From: CAZRCZ01 sp964598765
GTDB taxonomy: Bacteria > Sumerlaeota > Sumerlaeia > MVZB01 > JAJFLK01
Reading direction: 5' to 3'
Length of the DNA: 64,000 nt
Assembly (NCBI GenBank): GCA_964598765.1
Contig: CAZRCZ010000015.1
Location: 59,493 to 123,492, forward strand
Positions 33,937 through 42,878 of the stretch are shown here, piece by piece; within the stretch, counting starts at the first letter, position 1, and every line of letters starts with the position of its first letter. Below the pieces are notes generated by a model. It did no database searches, had not been told where the DNA came from, and saw only the letters and a list, made by a program, of their open reading frames with translations. A program made the position numbers and the translations under genes.

Positions 33937-35865
33937 ATGTTAAAAAAAGGATTAATCGTAATCCTCATGACGGTTACTCTGGGAATTTTAAGCGGAAGGG
34001 TGAACGCGACCGCTCCAACGGTGAGCGATCCGGGCGATTTCATCATCGGCGATCTGGAAAATGGAGCCGCCTCGAACGACTTCAACTTTCCGGATGCGTT
34101 TGATCTGAACGCGATTGCGTCGGACGACAACACCCCGGACAACCTGTTGATTTGGTCGTTCAGCGCGGCCGACAACAACATCCTCGTCAACGGCGTTCTG
34201 CCTCTGCAAGGGGGCGAGAATGCGGTGACGCCTCCGCTGGCCCGGCGTTTGGATCAAAACGATCTGGACACCGGCAACCCGAAAAGCGGCGGCGGATTCC
34301 AAGACGCGGATCCCTATACGGTGACGTTGCGCAACGCGAACCTTTCGCCGTTGCCTGATTCGCCTCCGTATGGCGCGCCCGTGGGCGGCCCCGGCATCTT
34401 GGCCGCGGAAACCCGCACGATCACGTTGAACGCGACCGATGAAGGTGGTTTGACCGGAACGCGCTCGATCGTCGTCTATACCTCGGACGACAGCTCGGAC
34501 AGTCTGTCGGGCAACAGCCTGACCAATCTGTTCGATTTCGACTTCTTGAGCGATCCGACCAAAATGACCGGCTGGTGGGGAGGAACCTTCAGCTCGATCG
34601 GAACGACGGGAACGGGGACGGGCACGCCGACCCCGGGACTTTGCGTTTGGTGCCCCTTGGGAAGCGATCCCAGCGGCATCTACGTCTGGCTGAGTCCTCC
34701 GAACTTTGTCAATGGTCCGGGTTACATCACCGTGACGGCGGGGAACGCTTATCGCGTTCGCCTGCGGATGTATACCGACCAGACGGCCGACAGCGCGATT
34801 CCGCTCTGGGTGCTCGACTATCACAACCAATATCTGGCCATCAATGACGGTAACGTCTTCGGCGGCGAGATTTGGGCGTTGGACGTCGCGGGCGGTGCGA
34901 CGGGCATTGGACGCTTCCAGTCCGACTTCGACTTCTACTGCGCGTGCAACGCGGAGATGACGGAGCAATGGCTGGGAACCCTGCCCGGCGGCAATCCCGA
35001 CAACGCCAACAGCGCCTATGATCCGAGCGTGGACTTCAAGAACGACATCAACCTTCAATTGAAGATTCTGCACGACGACACCAACGTCAACACGGCCGGC
35101 GACGGCGGGAAAATCTGTCTCAAGGGTCTGCGCGTGGATCGGATTGATTTGAGCACGCTCGGCCTGACGTCGATTTACACCAAGCCGATCAAACAGCACA
35201 CGACGGGCGGCGGAAACCACTACGTCAAGCCTGACGACTTCCCCGGCGGCTCCGGCGGCGGCACGCGAGTGTTCGACGACGTGAACGGCTGGGTGACCTT
35301 CACGCTGAACGGCAACTACAACGCCGACAAGAACGGCTCTCGTAAGTCGTTGCGCGTGTGGGATGAAAGCCTCGTTTCCGGCTCCGACACCAACTTCAAC
35401 CAACAGCTCAACCCGATCATCTGGCAGGATCATCATTGCTATCTGACCAAGTCCAAAATCCGCTCCAACGTGGGCGGACGGAACGGGACCACGGAAGGGA
35501 CCGATCCGTATGACCTTCTTCAGATGAGCTATGAGTCGCCGACCAGCGAAGCGGGATGCTACATGTGGTCCGACAAGGGAAGCCCCGGCAACTTCAACCA
35601 TGCCACGTCGCCGCGTTTGATCGCGACGACCGGCGGAAGTCCGCAGGAATACTTCGCCATGCTGGACGGCTGGGTGGCCTCCAAGGCCGACTCAATCTCC
35701 GGACAACCTCTGGGAGTCAACAATGCGCGCTTGCGCGGATTGGCTGAATTCTGGAACACGGGAACCACACCCTATCCGGCCCTTGGCACAGCCACGGACG
35801 GGAAGGACGGGTTCGCCGCCGAGAGCTTGGACATCTTTGACGTTGACAAGACCGGTTGGAACTAA
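33937..35865 (+). CDS. Large secreted protein of unknown function, strongly expressed
   Basis: 642 residues. Signal peptide MLKKGLIVILMTVTLGILSG with a probable cut near NATA. The mature part is Gly/Asn/Asp/Thr-rich and beta-like: an N-terminal Ig/cadherin-like block (PTVSDPGDFIIGDLENGAAS; TLNATDEGGLTGTRSIVVYT), a middle region with GGTFSSIGTTGTGTGTPTPG and VTAGNAYRVRLRMYTDQTAD (carbohydrate-binding-like), and a C-terminal part with ADSISGQPLG and DGFAAESLDIFDVDKTGW. Several cysteine pairs (CVWCPLG; CACNAE). A strong promoter, strong ribosome binding site and a good terminator frame the gene, which implies a high level of expression and possibly an S-layer or abundant envelope protein; that is inference. 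I recognise no family. Confidence 0.75.
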   Translation: MLKKGLIVILMTVTLGILSGRVNATAPTVSDPGDFIIGDLENGAASNDFNFPDAFDLNAIASDDNTPDNLLIWSFSAADNNILVNGVLPLQGGENAVTPPLARRLDQNDLDTGNPKSGGGFQDADPYTVTLRNANLSPLPDSPPYGAPVGGPGILAAETRTITLNATDEGGLTGTRSIVVYTSDDSSDSLSGNSLTNLFDFDFLSDPTKMTGWWGGTFSSIGTTGTGTGTPTPGLCVWCPLGSDPSGIYVWLSPPNFVNGPGYITVTAGNAYRVRLRMYTDQTADSAIPLWVLDYHNQYLAINDGNVFGGEIWALDVAGGATGIGRFQSDFDFYCACNAEMTEQWLGTLPGGNPDNANSAYDPSVDFKNDINLQLKILHDDTNVNTAGDGGKICLKGLRVDRIDLSTLGLTSIYTKPIKQHTTGGGNHYVKPDDFPGGSGGGTRVFDDVNGWVTFTLNGNYNADKNGSRKSLRVWDESLVSGSDTNFNQQLNPIIWQDHHCYLTKSKIRSNVGGRNGTTEGTDPYDLLQMSYESPTSEAGCYMWSDKGSPGNFNHATSPRLIATTGGSPQEYFAMLDGWVASKADSISGQPLGVNNARLRGLAEFWNTGTTPYPALGTATDGKDGFAAESLDIFDVDKTGWN

Positions 35866-35915
35866 CCCAAGTTTCAGCCGATCTTCCAAGGTCATTCTTG
35901 GAAACGTAAACTCAG

Positions 35916-35954
35916 GGGAAACGCGCCGCAAGGCTCGTTTCCCCTTTTTTTTTC
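35916..35954 (+). terminator. Rho-independent terminator of the orphan secreted protein gene
   Basis: Arms GGGGAAACG (35916-35924) and CGTTTCCCC (35937-35945) with a 12-base loop, followed by nine T (35946-35954). Confidence 0.9.
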
Positions 35955-36042
35955 ATTAGGTACAGACTTACCGCGAGATAATCCGGGCATCCTCCGTCAA
36001 CCTGACCCCACGGGCCGCCTCTACGGATGACGAAATCCCTCC

Positions 36043-36062
36043 GGTAGGGGCGAGCCGGTGAC
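36043..36062. repeat. Partial copy of the TAGGGGCGACC repeat
   Basis: GGTAGGGGCGAGCCGGTGAC shares its core with the inverted repeat at 7913-7926 and with 51189-51205. The rest of 35955-36105 has no gene and no further structure that I can support. Confidence 0.55.
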
Positions 36063-36105
36063 TCCCTCGATAAATCCGAACGCCCTTCTCCTGAAATGCC
36101 CTAAT

Positions 36106-37236
36106 TCACTTTTGAAACCGTAACGCAAGCCGGGAAAGAACCTCCGGCGCGATGAACTCGGCCTTGAGGCGGTCCCCTTCGGCGTCCAGATGACACCATG
36201 CCGGTTTGTCGGTCCAGTGTTCGGGGGGGATATGGTTCTGCTCGAAATGAACCAGCGGGATGCTGTATTGAGCCGCAAGTTCGCCGAAGATGCGGAGGTT
36301 CTTCTGATACGCGATTTCGGCGGCGGGAAACTTTTTGAGAGCGTATTGCGGCGCGAAGGCGAAGTTCACCAGCACAAAGTCCATCCCGCGCCCCTTGGCC
36401 ATCAGGATCATGGTTTCGGTGTTGTTGCGAAAGCCGACGGGCTCGTGGGTTTGGGCGAATTCCAGCGCGCCGCGGCTTCCGTCCCATCCGGTCGTCGAGG
36501 GAAATTTCTGGAACGGGACGCTCATGGGGAGATTGGTCAGATGGACCCCGTAGAGCAACCGCGCGGCCGCCGACTGAAGCGCGAGCCGCTTCCATACACT
36601 TGAAGCCGGAACCTCCCAGCTCTTGCGCCAATGGCTGTAGTCCGGTTTGTAGCCGGGGGCGAGGAACGGTTCGATGTCGTTGCCCCCCTCGTTGAGAATG
36701 ACCATGTCTGGCTCGATTTGGAGGCCGCGCAACGCAAGCGTTCCCAGAAGCTCGGCGGTTGTGGCGTAGGTGATTCCGCCGTTCACGACCTCGATTTTGT
36801 CGGTCTTCAATTTGTCGCGCAGAATCCGCTCCAATTGGCGCGGATAGGCTTGTTCCGGATCGGCGACGTAGGCTGAATAGGTGGTTGAACCGCCGAGGCA
36901 AAGGATGCGATAGACCCCCTCGGGTTTGGGCAGGGCGATTTCGGGCCCGCGAAATCCGAGGCTGTTGTGTTGTTTGAACCCGTCGCGGACCAAATTCGGC
37001 GCGGGATAGAGCAACGTGTAAGGGTGGGGAATAAACCCGAGGACAAAAAGGCCTGCGGGTCGGTCGGGATGCAGAAGGTAATCAATGAAGTTCCGGACTT
37101 CCGGCTTGACCACGCGCGGATAGGCGACGAATGCGGTCCCCTCCAATCCGCCCCAAAAGAGGGACAAGATTAAAAGAACGAACAGGATTTTTTTGCGGCG
37201 GGGGAGAGAACTTCGGGGAGAAGAAGCAGAATTCAT
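36106..37236 (-). CDS. Membrane-anchored SGNH/GDSL-type hydrolase
   Basis: About 376 residues. N-terminal membrane anchor (KKILFVLLILSLFWGGLEG) and an SGNH hydrolase-like domain: block I GGSTTYSAYV with the nucleophile Ser, block III-like NEGGNDIEPF, and a late DxxH-like region (WCHLDAEGDRLKAEF). Such proteins often de-acetylate or acylate surface glycans; in this envelope-rich stretch that is plausible but not proven. ATG at 37236 is preferred over the upstream ATG at 37275 because the anchor then begins near the N-terminus and GAGG lies upstream. Convergent with the orphan secreted gene. Confidence 0.78.
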   Translation of the reverse strand: MNSASSPRSSLPRRKKILFVLLILSLFWGGLEGTAFVAYPRVVKPEVRNFIDYLLHPDRPAGLFVLGFIPHPYTLLYPAPNLVRDGFKQHNSLGFRGPEIALPKPEGVYRILCLGGSTTYSAYVADPEQAYPRQLERILRDKLKTDKIEVVNGGITYATTAELLGTLALRGLQIEPDMVILNEGGNDIEPFLAPGYKPDYSHWRKSWEVPASSVWKRLALQSAAARLLYGVHLTNLPMSVPFQKFPSTTGWDGSRGALEFAQTHEPVGFRNNTETMILMAKGRGMDFVLVNFAFAPQYALKKFPAAEIAYQKNLRIFGELAAQYSIPLVHFEQNHIPPEHWTDKPAWCHLDAEGDRLKAEFIAPEVLSRLALRFQK

Positions 37237-37401
37237 CGGAAGGAAATCCTCGCCGAACAAGACACGCGCGATCAAGAAGGTGAAGAATAACTCCGCCGAT
37301 TGGAATAAATCCAGAATCTCCTCACGTGGCGTGCTTGGCGGCGCGCCCGCGCATCCGTGTTGGAGAATCTCAATTCGTATTTCTTTGAATGCAACTTCGC
37401 A

Positions 37402-38316
37402 TCAACGCTCAATCCGCTCCGCGCCCACGGCTCCGGCGCCGTAAAGCCCCATTTGATCGCCGAGGACGGAGAACTCCAAAAATTGCGCCGGATCGCGCAA
37501 CCAGAGGATCGGCTTGAGTTCCTCCACGAGAAGGTTTATCAGGAAATCGCCCGCCTTGGCGATGCCGCCGGTCAGGATGCACTTTTCCGGATCCAGCGCG
37601 TTGGCGTAGCCGGAAATTCCGCGCGCGAGGAAGAAAATACCGCGCTGAAGAATCACCAGCGCCTGACGATGCCCCGACCGCGCGCGAGCGAAAAGGTCTT
37701 CGACGTTCCGGATACGGTCGGTCTCCGCGCTCCGGTTGTTGAGATCGGCGATGCGAGTCTCGAACGCGAGGGCGGAAAACTCCCGCTCGATGCAACCGAT
37801 ATTGCCGCATCCGCAAAGATCGCCGTTGGGATTGACCGGCAGATGCCCCATCTCGGTGTGACGCTTGACTACCTTGCCGTCCATGACGATCCCGCCGCCC
37901 ACGCCGGTGCCAAGCGTGAGGAGAAAAAAATTCCTCACGCGCCGCCCCGCGCCGTATTTGTTTTCGCCCATCGCGGCGGCGACGGCGTCGTTCTCGACGC
38001 CCAACGGGAGGTCGGTATCAATCAGTTCACGGAAGGCGTGGCCGTTGAAAAAATTCATCACGCCGGAATCGTCAACGAGAACTCCGTTGGCGGAATCAAT
38101 GATGCCCCTGCATCCGATGCCGATGGCACGGATGGGACGCTTGCGCTCCTTGGATTCCTTCCATCGTTGCTGAAATGCGGCGTTCAGAGATTCCCGTAGC
38201 GGCGGGATGCCCAGCTCCGGTTTGAGAGGAAAGGAGGCGATATCGCTCAGCCGTCCCTCCTCATCCACCAGACAGGTTTTGAAAGTCGTTCCTCCGCCGT
38301 CAACCGCGAAAATCAT
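37402..38316 (-). CDS. ROK family sugar kinase
   Basis: 304 residues. N-terminal phosphate loop FAVDGGGTTFKTCLVDEEG; LPLGVENDAVAAAMGE; TLGTGVGGGIVMDGK; and the ROK zinc motif CGCGNIGCIE preceded by HTEMGHLPVNPNGDL. ROK kinases phosphorylate glucose, N-acetylglucosamine, N-acetylmannosamine or fructose. No specificity can be fixed from sequence; a link to nagB (5843) would make an amino-sugar kinase plausible but the genes are far apart. ATG at 38316 starts right at the phosphate loop. Confidence 0.9.
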   Translation of the reverse strand: MIFAVDGGGTTFKTCLVDEEGRLSDIASFPLKPELGIPPLRESLNAAFQQRWKESKERKRPIRAIGIGCRGIIDSANGVLVDDSGVMNFFNGHAFRELIDTDLPLGVENDAVAAAMGENKYGAGRRVRNFFLLTLGTGVGGGIVMDGKVVKRHTEMGHLPVNPNGDLCGCGNIGCIEREFSALAFETRIADLNNRSAETDRIRNVEDLFARARSGHRQALVILQRGIFFLARGISGYANALDPEKCILTGGIAKAGDFLINLLVEELKPILWLRDPAQFLEFSVLGDQMGLYGAGAVGAERIER

Positions 38317-38466
38317 GGTTTGCCCTTCCTCTCAATCGCATGGCTCTCATGCTTGATGAATTTGGAAATCTGAAATTAGAGTTCTCAAATCCAAAATCGA
38401 ATTCAATCTATTTGTGCCGCCGCGATGACGCTGTTAGAATTGCGCTGGCGTCGCTCGCACGCCTCG

Positions 38467-38553
38467 CGGAGAGATGGCCGAGCGGTTGAAGGCACCGGTC
38501 TTGAAAACCGGCAGGGGAAACCCTCGTGGGTTCGAATCCCACTCTCTCCGCCA
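38467..38553 (+). tRNA. tRNA-Ser (anticodon TGA)
   Basis: Seven-base acceptor stem GGAGAGA (38467-38473) pairs with TCTCTCC (38543-38549), discriminator G at 38550, and an encoded CCA (38551-38553). The anticodon stem CCGGT/ACCGG frames CTTGAAA with anticodon TGA at 38501-38503. A long variable arm (CAGGGGAAACCCTCG) and the T-loop TTCGAATC fit a class II serine tRNA. Confidence 0.97.
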
Positions 38554-38580
38554 GAAGTCTTAAAATATACATTCCGGCGA

Positions 38581-39333
38581 TTATCGGGCCATCAGGAACT
38601 TCTTCGCCGCGTGGACCGTCACCTGCCGTCCGACCTCGGCGATGGCGTCCGTCAGGTGGATTTCCTTGGGGCAGACCTTGACGCAGTTCTGCGCGTTGCC
38701 GCATTGGTGGACGCCGCCGTCTCCCATCATCTCGTCCAGCCGATCATGGGCGATCATCCCGCCGGTCGGATGGGCGTTGAAGAGTTTGACCTGCGCGATG
38801 GCCGCCGGACCAATGAAGTTGCTCCGCGAGTTGATCTGCGGACACGCCTCCATGCAACAGGCGCAGGACATGCAACGGGAGATGTTGTAGATGTCGTGTT
38901 GAACATCGGGCGCGACGCGCGGGCCTTCGCCCAGATGATACGTTCCTTGAATCGGGATCCATCCCTTGATCCGCTTGAGATTGTCGAACATCCTTCGCCG
39001 ATCCACGGCCAGATCGCGGATGACCGGAAATTTGCCGAGCGGACGGAGTTCAATCGGTTGCTCCAATTTATCCACGAGCGCCGAGCAGGACTGGCGCGGG
39101 ATGCCGTTGATGACCATCGTGCAGGAACCGCAGACTTCTTCGAGGCACGAACATTCCCACTGCACCGGCGTCGTTTCGTGCCCCTGCGTCGTGACCGGAT
39201 TGCGCGCGATCTCAATCAGGCAGGAGATGATGTTCATGTTCGGCTTGTAGGGAATCGAAAAATGTTCCCTGCGGATCGGCGCGCCGGGGCCGTCTTGACG
39301 TTGGATGATGAGTTCGATGGTTTTCGCTGACAT
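38581..39333 (-). CDS. sdhB: Succinate dehydrogenase / fumarate reductase iron-sulfur subunit
   Basis: 250 residues. N-terminal [2Fe-2S] ferredoxin-like cysteines (CSCLEEVCGSCTMVING), then the [4Fe-4S] and [3Fe-4S] motifs CMSCACCMEACP and the later CVKVCPKE. Transfers electrons from SdhA to the quinone site in SdhC. Its ATG (39331-39333) abuts the stop of the nucleotidyltransferase gene without a gap. In a normal operon sdhB follows sdhA directly; here another gene intervenes. Confidence 0.95.
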   Translation of the reverse strand: MSAKTIELIIQRQDGPGAPIRREHFSIPYKPNMNIISCLIEIARNPVTTQGHETTPVQWECSCLEEVCGSCTMVINGIPRQSCSALVDKLEQPIELRPLGKFPVIRDLAVDRRRMFDNLKRIKGWIPIQGTYHLGEGPRVAPDVQHDIYNISRCMSCACCMEACPQINSRSNFIGPAAIAQVKLFNAHPTGGMIAHDRLDEMMGDGGVHQCGNAQNCVKVCPKEIHLTDAIAEVGRQVTVHAAKKFLMAR

Positions 39334-39960
39334 TTAGTATTGATCCTCCGGCGATTCGTTGACGAGTTTCCACATTTCCAAAAATTTTTCCCGAACAAAC
39401 GGGTTCATTTCATCGGCGAGAGTCGCGGGGGGACGGAGAACTTTGATCGCTTCTTCAACGTCGGCCAAATCCTTAAGGCGAAGCGGGTTGGTCATGCCGG
39501 AGGCAAGCTTCAATTCAAAAACTTTCGCCAGCGTGAGAAAGCTTCGGCCTTCAATTCGCTCGCTTGCGGTTGCCGGATCTGGGAAGGCAACCGGCTTGGG
39601 CTTGCCGTCGCCCGGATAATCGCCGGCGACCATGAAATCAATTTTGACTCCGTATTCCGTGTCCCGAAGATTTTTGCTTCCCTTGAACGGAGGCGCGTAG
39701 TCCAATCCCTCCAATTCTTCGTGAAGCTTCTCCAATCCCTCGCGCGTCACGAGGATATCCACGTCTTCGGTAAATCGCCGGTAGCCGTGGAAAAACAAAC
39801 TCATCGCTCCGGCAATGGCATAAGGGATTTTGAGTTCGTCAAGCCGATCCGCGATTCGCCTCAGCGTCTTGTGAACCTTGCTGGCTTCCTCAAAGTGCAT
39901 ACTGCCCTCCATGAAAGCGCGTCCCTTATCGGCATCGAGGTATTGTTCGTAGGTGATCAC
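39334..39960 (-). CDS. AbiEii-like nucleotidyltransferase inserted in the sdh operon
   Basis: 208 residues. Nucleotidyltransferase-fold marks: YAIAGAMSLFFHGYRRFTED followed by VDILV (the G-[SA]...D-x-D motif) and a third acidic residue in YGVKIDFMVAGD. The C-terminal half is helical. Such minimal nucleotidyltransferases occur in AbiEii/AbiGii toxin-type systems and elsewhere. No AbiEi-like antitoxin is nearby. It sits between sdhA and sdhB, with its stop directly at the sdhB ATG, so it has become part of the operon. Function is unknown; toxin-type NTP transfer is the leading guess. Confidence 0.82.
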   Translation of the reverse strand: MITYEQYLDADKGRAFMEGSMHFEEASKVHKTLRRIADRLDELKIPYAIAGAMSLFFHGYRRFTEDVDILVTREGLEKLHEELEGLDYAPPFKGSKNLRDTEYGVKIDFMVAGDYPGDGKPKPVAFPDPATASERIEGRSFLTLAKVFELKLASGMTNPLRLKDLADVEEAIKVLRPPATLADEMNPFVREKFLEMWKLVNESPEDQY

Positions 39961-40015
39961 GGCGTTCTACCATCATTCCCTTATCCGCATCAAGCATACA
40001 CTGCAAACCTAAGTA

Positions 40016-40091
40016 TTCACCACAGAGCTACAGAGAAGTTGCAGGTTAGGCGCAACGATTCTTCCCAACTTCTCTGTGTCTCTGTGGTGAA
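40016..40091. repeat. ACAGAG-family palindromic repeat, copy 2
   Basis: Left arm TTCACCACAGAGCTACAGAG plus AAGTTG (40016-40041), right arm CAACTTCTCTGTGTCTCTGT plus GGTGAA (40066-40091). It lies in the sdh operon between the nucleotidyltransferase gene and sdhA. Confidence 0.85.
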
Positions 40092-40122
40092 TAGGTGGCA
40101 TTTTAATCAACTTCAAGCGATT

Positions 40123-41868
40123 TCAAGTCTTGCTGTAAACCCTTGGCCTCGGTTTGATGAACGACGTGTCCACCGGCTCGTATGAAAACTTCGGTCCCTC
40201 CGGCGTGAATTCCGCCTTGGTGGTCTTGAGCCAATTGGCGTCGTCGCGTTCGGGGAAATCGGGTTTGTAGTGCGCGCCGCGGCTTTCGTTGCGGTTGAGC
40301 GCGCCGAGCGTGATCGCGCGAGCCAATTGGAGCATGTCCTTTAATTGCCGAGTGTAGAGGACGTAGGTGTTGTAGATTTTGCTGGCGTCCTTGACGCCGA
40401 TCTTGCTCCATCGCTCGATCAGCTCCCGCAACTTCGCGTCGGTTTCCTCCAGCTTTTTGTTGTAGCGGACGATGGTGACGTTGTTGGTCATCCATTCCCC
40501 CATCTCGCGTCCGAGGTCGTAGGGATTTTCGGTTCCCTTCATCCTGTAAATGTTTTCGTAAGCCGCAGTCTGGCGATCCTGCTCCGCCGCGAAAACCGAA
40601 GGCGCGACGTCCGCCGACGACTTGCCTTGTCCCTTCATGTATTCAATCGCCTTTTTTCCGCAGACCATTCCGCCGTAAATGCAGGAAAGAAGCGAATTGG
40701 CTCCGAGGCGGTTGGCTCCGTGATATTGATAATCCACCTCGCCGACGGCGAAAAGTCCGGGGAGATTGGTCTGATGCTCGTAATCAATCCACATTCCCCC
40801 CATTGAGTAATGGACGCCGGGGAAAATTTTCATCGGAACCTTGCGCGGATCGTCGCCGACGAATTTTTCGTAGATTTCGAGGATGCCGCCGAGTCGCTCG
40901 TTGAGTTTGTCAATCGGCAGATGGGTGAGGTCGAGATAAACCTGATTCCCGCCGTTGACGCCGAGTTTTTCCTCGACGCAAACCTTGAAAATTTCGCGCG
41001 TGGCGATGTCGCGCGGCACGAGATTCCCGTATTTCGGGTATCGCTCCTCAAGAAAATACCACGGCTTGCCGTCCTTCTCGACCCAAACGCGTCCTCCTTC
41101 GCCCCGCGCCGGTTCCTGCATGATGCGAAGTTTATCCTTCCCCGGAATCCACGTTGGATGGACCTTAAAAAGTTCGCCGTTGGCTTAAATCGCCCCTTGC
41201 CGGTAGCAACGCGAGGCCGCCGCGCCAGTGTTGATGTAGCTGTTGGTGGATTTGCCGAAGATGATTCCCGGTCCGCCGGTGCAGATGACGATGGCCGCGC
41301 CTTGAAAATGCGAGACCGACATATCGGGCATAAATAGCGCGGTGATTCCGACGACGCGCCCAGATTCATCCTTCACGAGCGATAGAAATTCCCATGACTC
41401 ATACTTCGTCACCAAACCCTCGGCCTCGTGGCGGCGGACTTGCTCGTCCAAGGCGTAGAGAAGTTGCTGTCCGGTTGTTGCGCCGGCGAAAGCCGTCCGA
41501 TGATGAAGCGTCCCGCCGAACCGCCGGAAATCGAGCAAGCCTTCTTCGGTCCGATTAAATGGAACGCCCATCCGATCCAGCAGGTCAATAACGTTCGGCG
41601 CGGCTTGGCACATGTTCTTGACCGGCGGCTGGTTGGCAAGGAAATCGCCGCCGTAAATCGAATCGTCGAAATGAATGTCGGGGTTGTCCCCTTCCCCCTT
41701 GGTGTTCTTGGCGGCGTTAATCCCACCTTGGGCGCAGACTGAGTGGCTCCGCTTGACCGGAACGATGGAAAATAGATCAACTGGAACTCCCTGCTCGGCG
41801 ATCTTGATGGTGGTCATCAGCCCCGCCAATCCTCCGCCGACGACGATGATGCGTTGTTGTTTGGCCAT
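40123..41868 (-). pseudogene. sdhA: Succinate dehydrogenase flavoprotein subunit interrupted by an in-frame ochre codon
   Basis: The two halves (41868-41188 and 41184-40123) are in one frame and read as a single SdhA of ~581 residues. N-terminal half: IIVVGGGLAGLMTTIKIAEQ (FAD), HSVCAQGGINAA (flavinylation His), and TGAAASRCYRQGAI. C-terminal half: ANGELFKVHPTWIPGKDKL, ARGEGGRVW, PMKIFPGVHYSMGG, NRLGANSLLSCIYGG. The TAA at 41185-41187 stands where the family has Tyr (QG-x-x-Y-ANGE), a one-base change from TAT/TAC. Other genes here end in TAA, so it is not obviously recoded. A restart at ATG 41121 would give a C-terminal piece without the FAD site. Nonsense mutation or assembly error; SDH would be inactive without readthrough. 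Confidence 0.93.
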
Positions 41869-41911
41869 GCTTTCTTGCTCTTTACCCCTTCGCTGATTTC
41901 TCTTTGGTGAG

Positions 41912-42709
41912 TTATGCGGTAACTTGATTCAAGACTAATATCAGACAACTTGTCGCCTTCGGCAAATGCTGAACCGCCTCGGCGGCTTTCTGCAATCCCT
42001 CGGGACGGAACCCGAAAATCGAATTGATCGCCATGCCAGCCAATCCGATCCCGACTGCGGCGCAGGCGTAGCCGACCATCTTCTGCGAGGTCGGGCTGAT
42101 CGTGATCCCCCAAGTCATGCAGAACGTCGAAATTCCGTTGGCGAAGTGGAAACAAATCGAAGAAACCCCGACGATGTAGAAGGCCAGATAAAAGGGATTG
42201 GCGAAAACGTCAATCATGATCTTATAGAAATTTGGCTCCCCTTCGCCATGGGGCCAGAATCGAAGCGAGACGACGTGGAAGATGATGAAGAAAAAAGCGG
42301 GAATCGCGCTGAGTCTCTGCAGAACGTAAAGCCAATTGCGAGGATAGCCGTGGTGTTGGACGTTGATTGAACCGCTATACATGATCGCAAAGCCGTAAAA
42401 GATGTGGAACAGGAACGGCAGAAACAACGCGCCCCATTCGATAAAAAAGAGATAGGGAAGCGTCCGCAAAAAGTGGACCTTCTCGTTGTAAACCGCCTCC
42501 CCCTGATACGAATAGGAATTGGTGAAAAAATGTTCGAAGAGAAAAAGCCCCATCGGGGCGATGCCGGTCAACGAGTGCAACCGGCGCAAAATGAACTCTT
42601 TGGGAATGGCCATCCTCCTCACTCCTTCCGGCCGTCCATCGGCCTTGACGCGATCAAATGCTTCCCGCCCCAAGATGAACCTTTTGAGAGGCTCTGTCAA
42701 TAGCCCCAT
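41912..42709 (-). CDS. sdhC: Succinate dehydrogenase cytochrome b subunit
   Basis: About 265 residues. Five hydrophobic helices of the B-type (Bacillus/delta-proteobacterial) SdhC. Histidines suited to heme b lie in LRRLHSLTGIAPMGLFLFEHFFTN, SINVQHHGYP, IFHVVSLRF and SSICFHFANG. Anchors SdhAB in the membrane and passes electrons to quinone. The start ATG 42709 follows GGGAGCGC; an ATG at 42781 would add a hydrophilic leader and is less likely. First gene of the sdh operon, divergent from the GHL10 protein. Confidence 0.9.
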   Translation of the reverse strand: MGLLTEPLKRFILGREAFDRVKADGRPEGVRRMAIPKEFILRRLHSLTGIAPMGLFLFEHFFTNSYSYQGEAVYNEKVHFLRTLPYLFFIEWGALFLPFLFHIFYGFAIMYSGSINVQHHGYPRNWLYVLQRLSAIPAFFFIIFHVVSLRFWPHGEGEPNFYKIMIDVFANPFYLAFYIVGVSSICFHFANGISTFCMTWGITISPTSQKMVGYACAAVGIGLAGMAINSIFGFRPEGLQKAAEAVQHLPKATSCLILVLNQVTA

Positions 42710-42878
42710 GCGCTCCCGTGGTGGCGGAGCGCTCCCGGGGAAAAACAAAAAAACGAATTTTGTGAGGTTCTTGCTTGCCAAAACCGTCGGAACATTTTAA
42801 GAATAAGTTGGTCCATCCCAAATCGAGGACGTTTCCGGATCGGATGACCCGTCCATAGCACGAAGAGAGTGCCAATTC

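Noticed and set aside
33988..35601. 537-residue antisense open frame within the orphan secreted protein gene
   Set aside because: No start signal, and the Val/Arg/Gln-rich composition is typical of the complement of Gly/Asn/Asp codons; the plus-strand gene has a promoter, ribosome site, signal peptide and terminator.
41185..41187. TAA in sdhA as a sense codon in a variant genetic code
   Set aside because: Other conserved genes in the window, such as the orphan secreted protein gene and the AbiEii-like gene, end normally at TAA, so stop use is standard.
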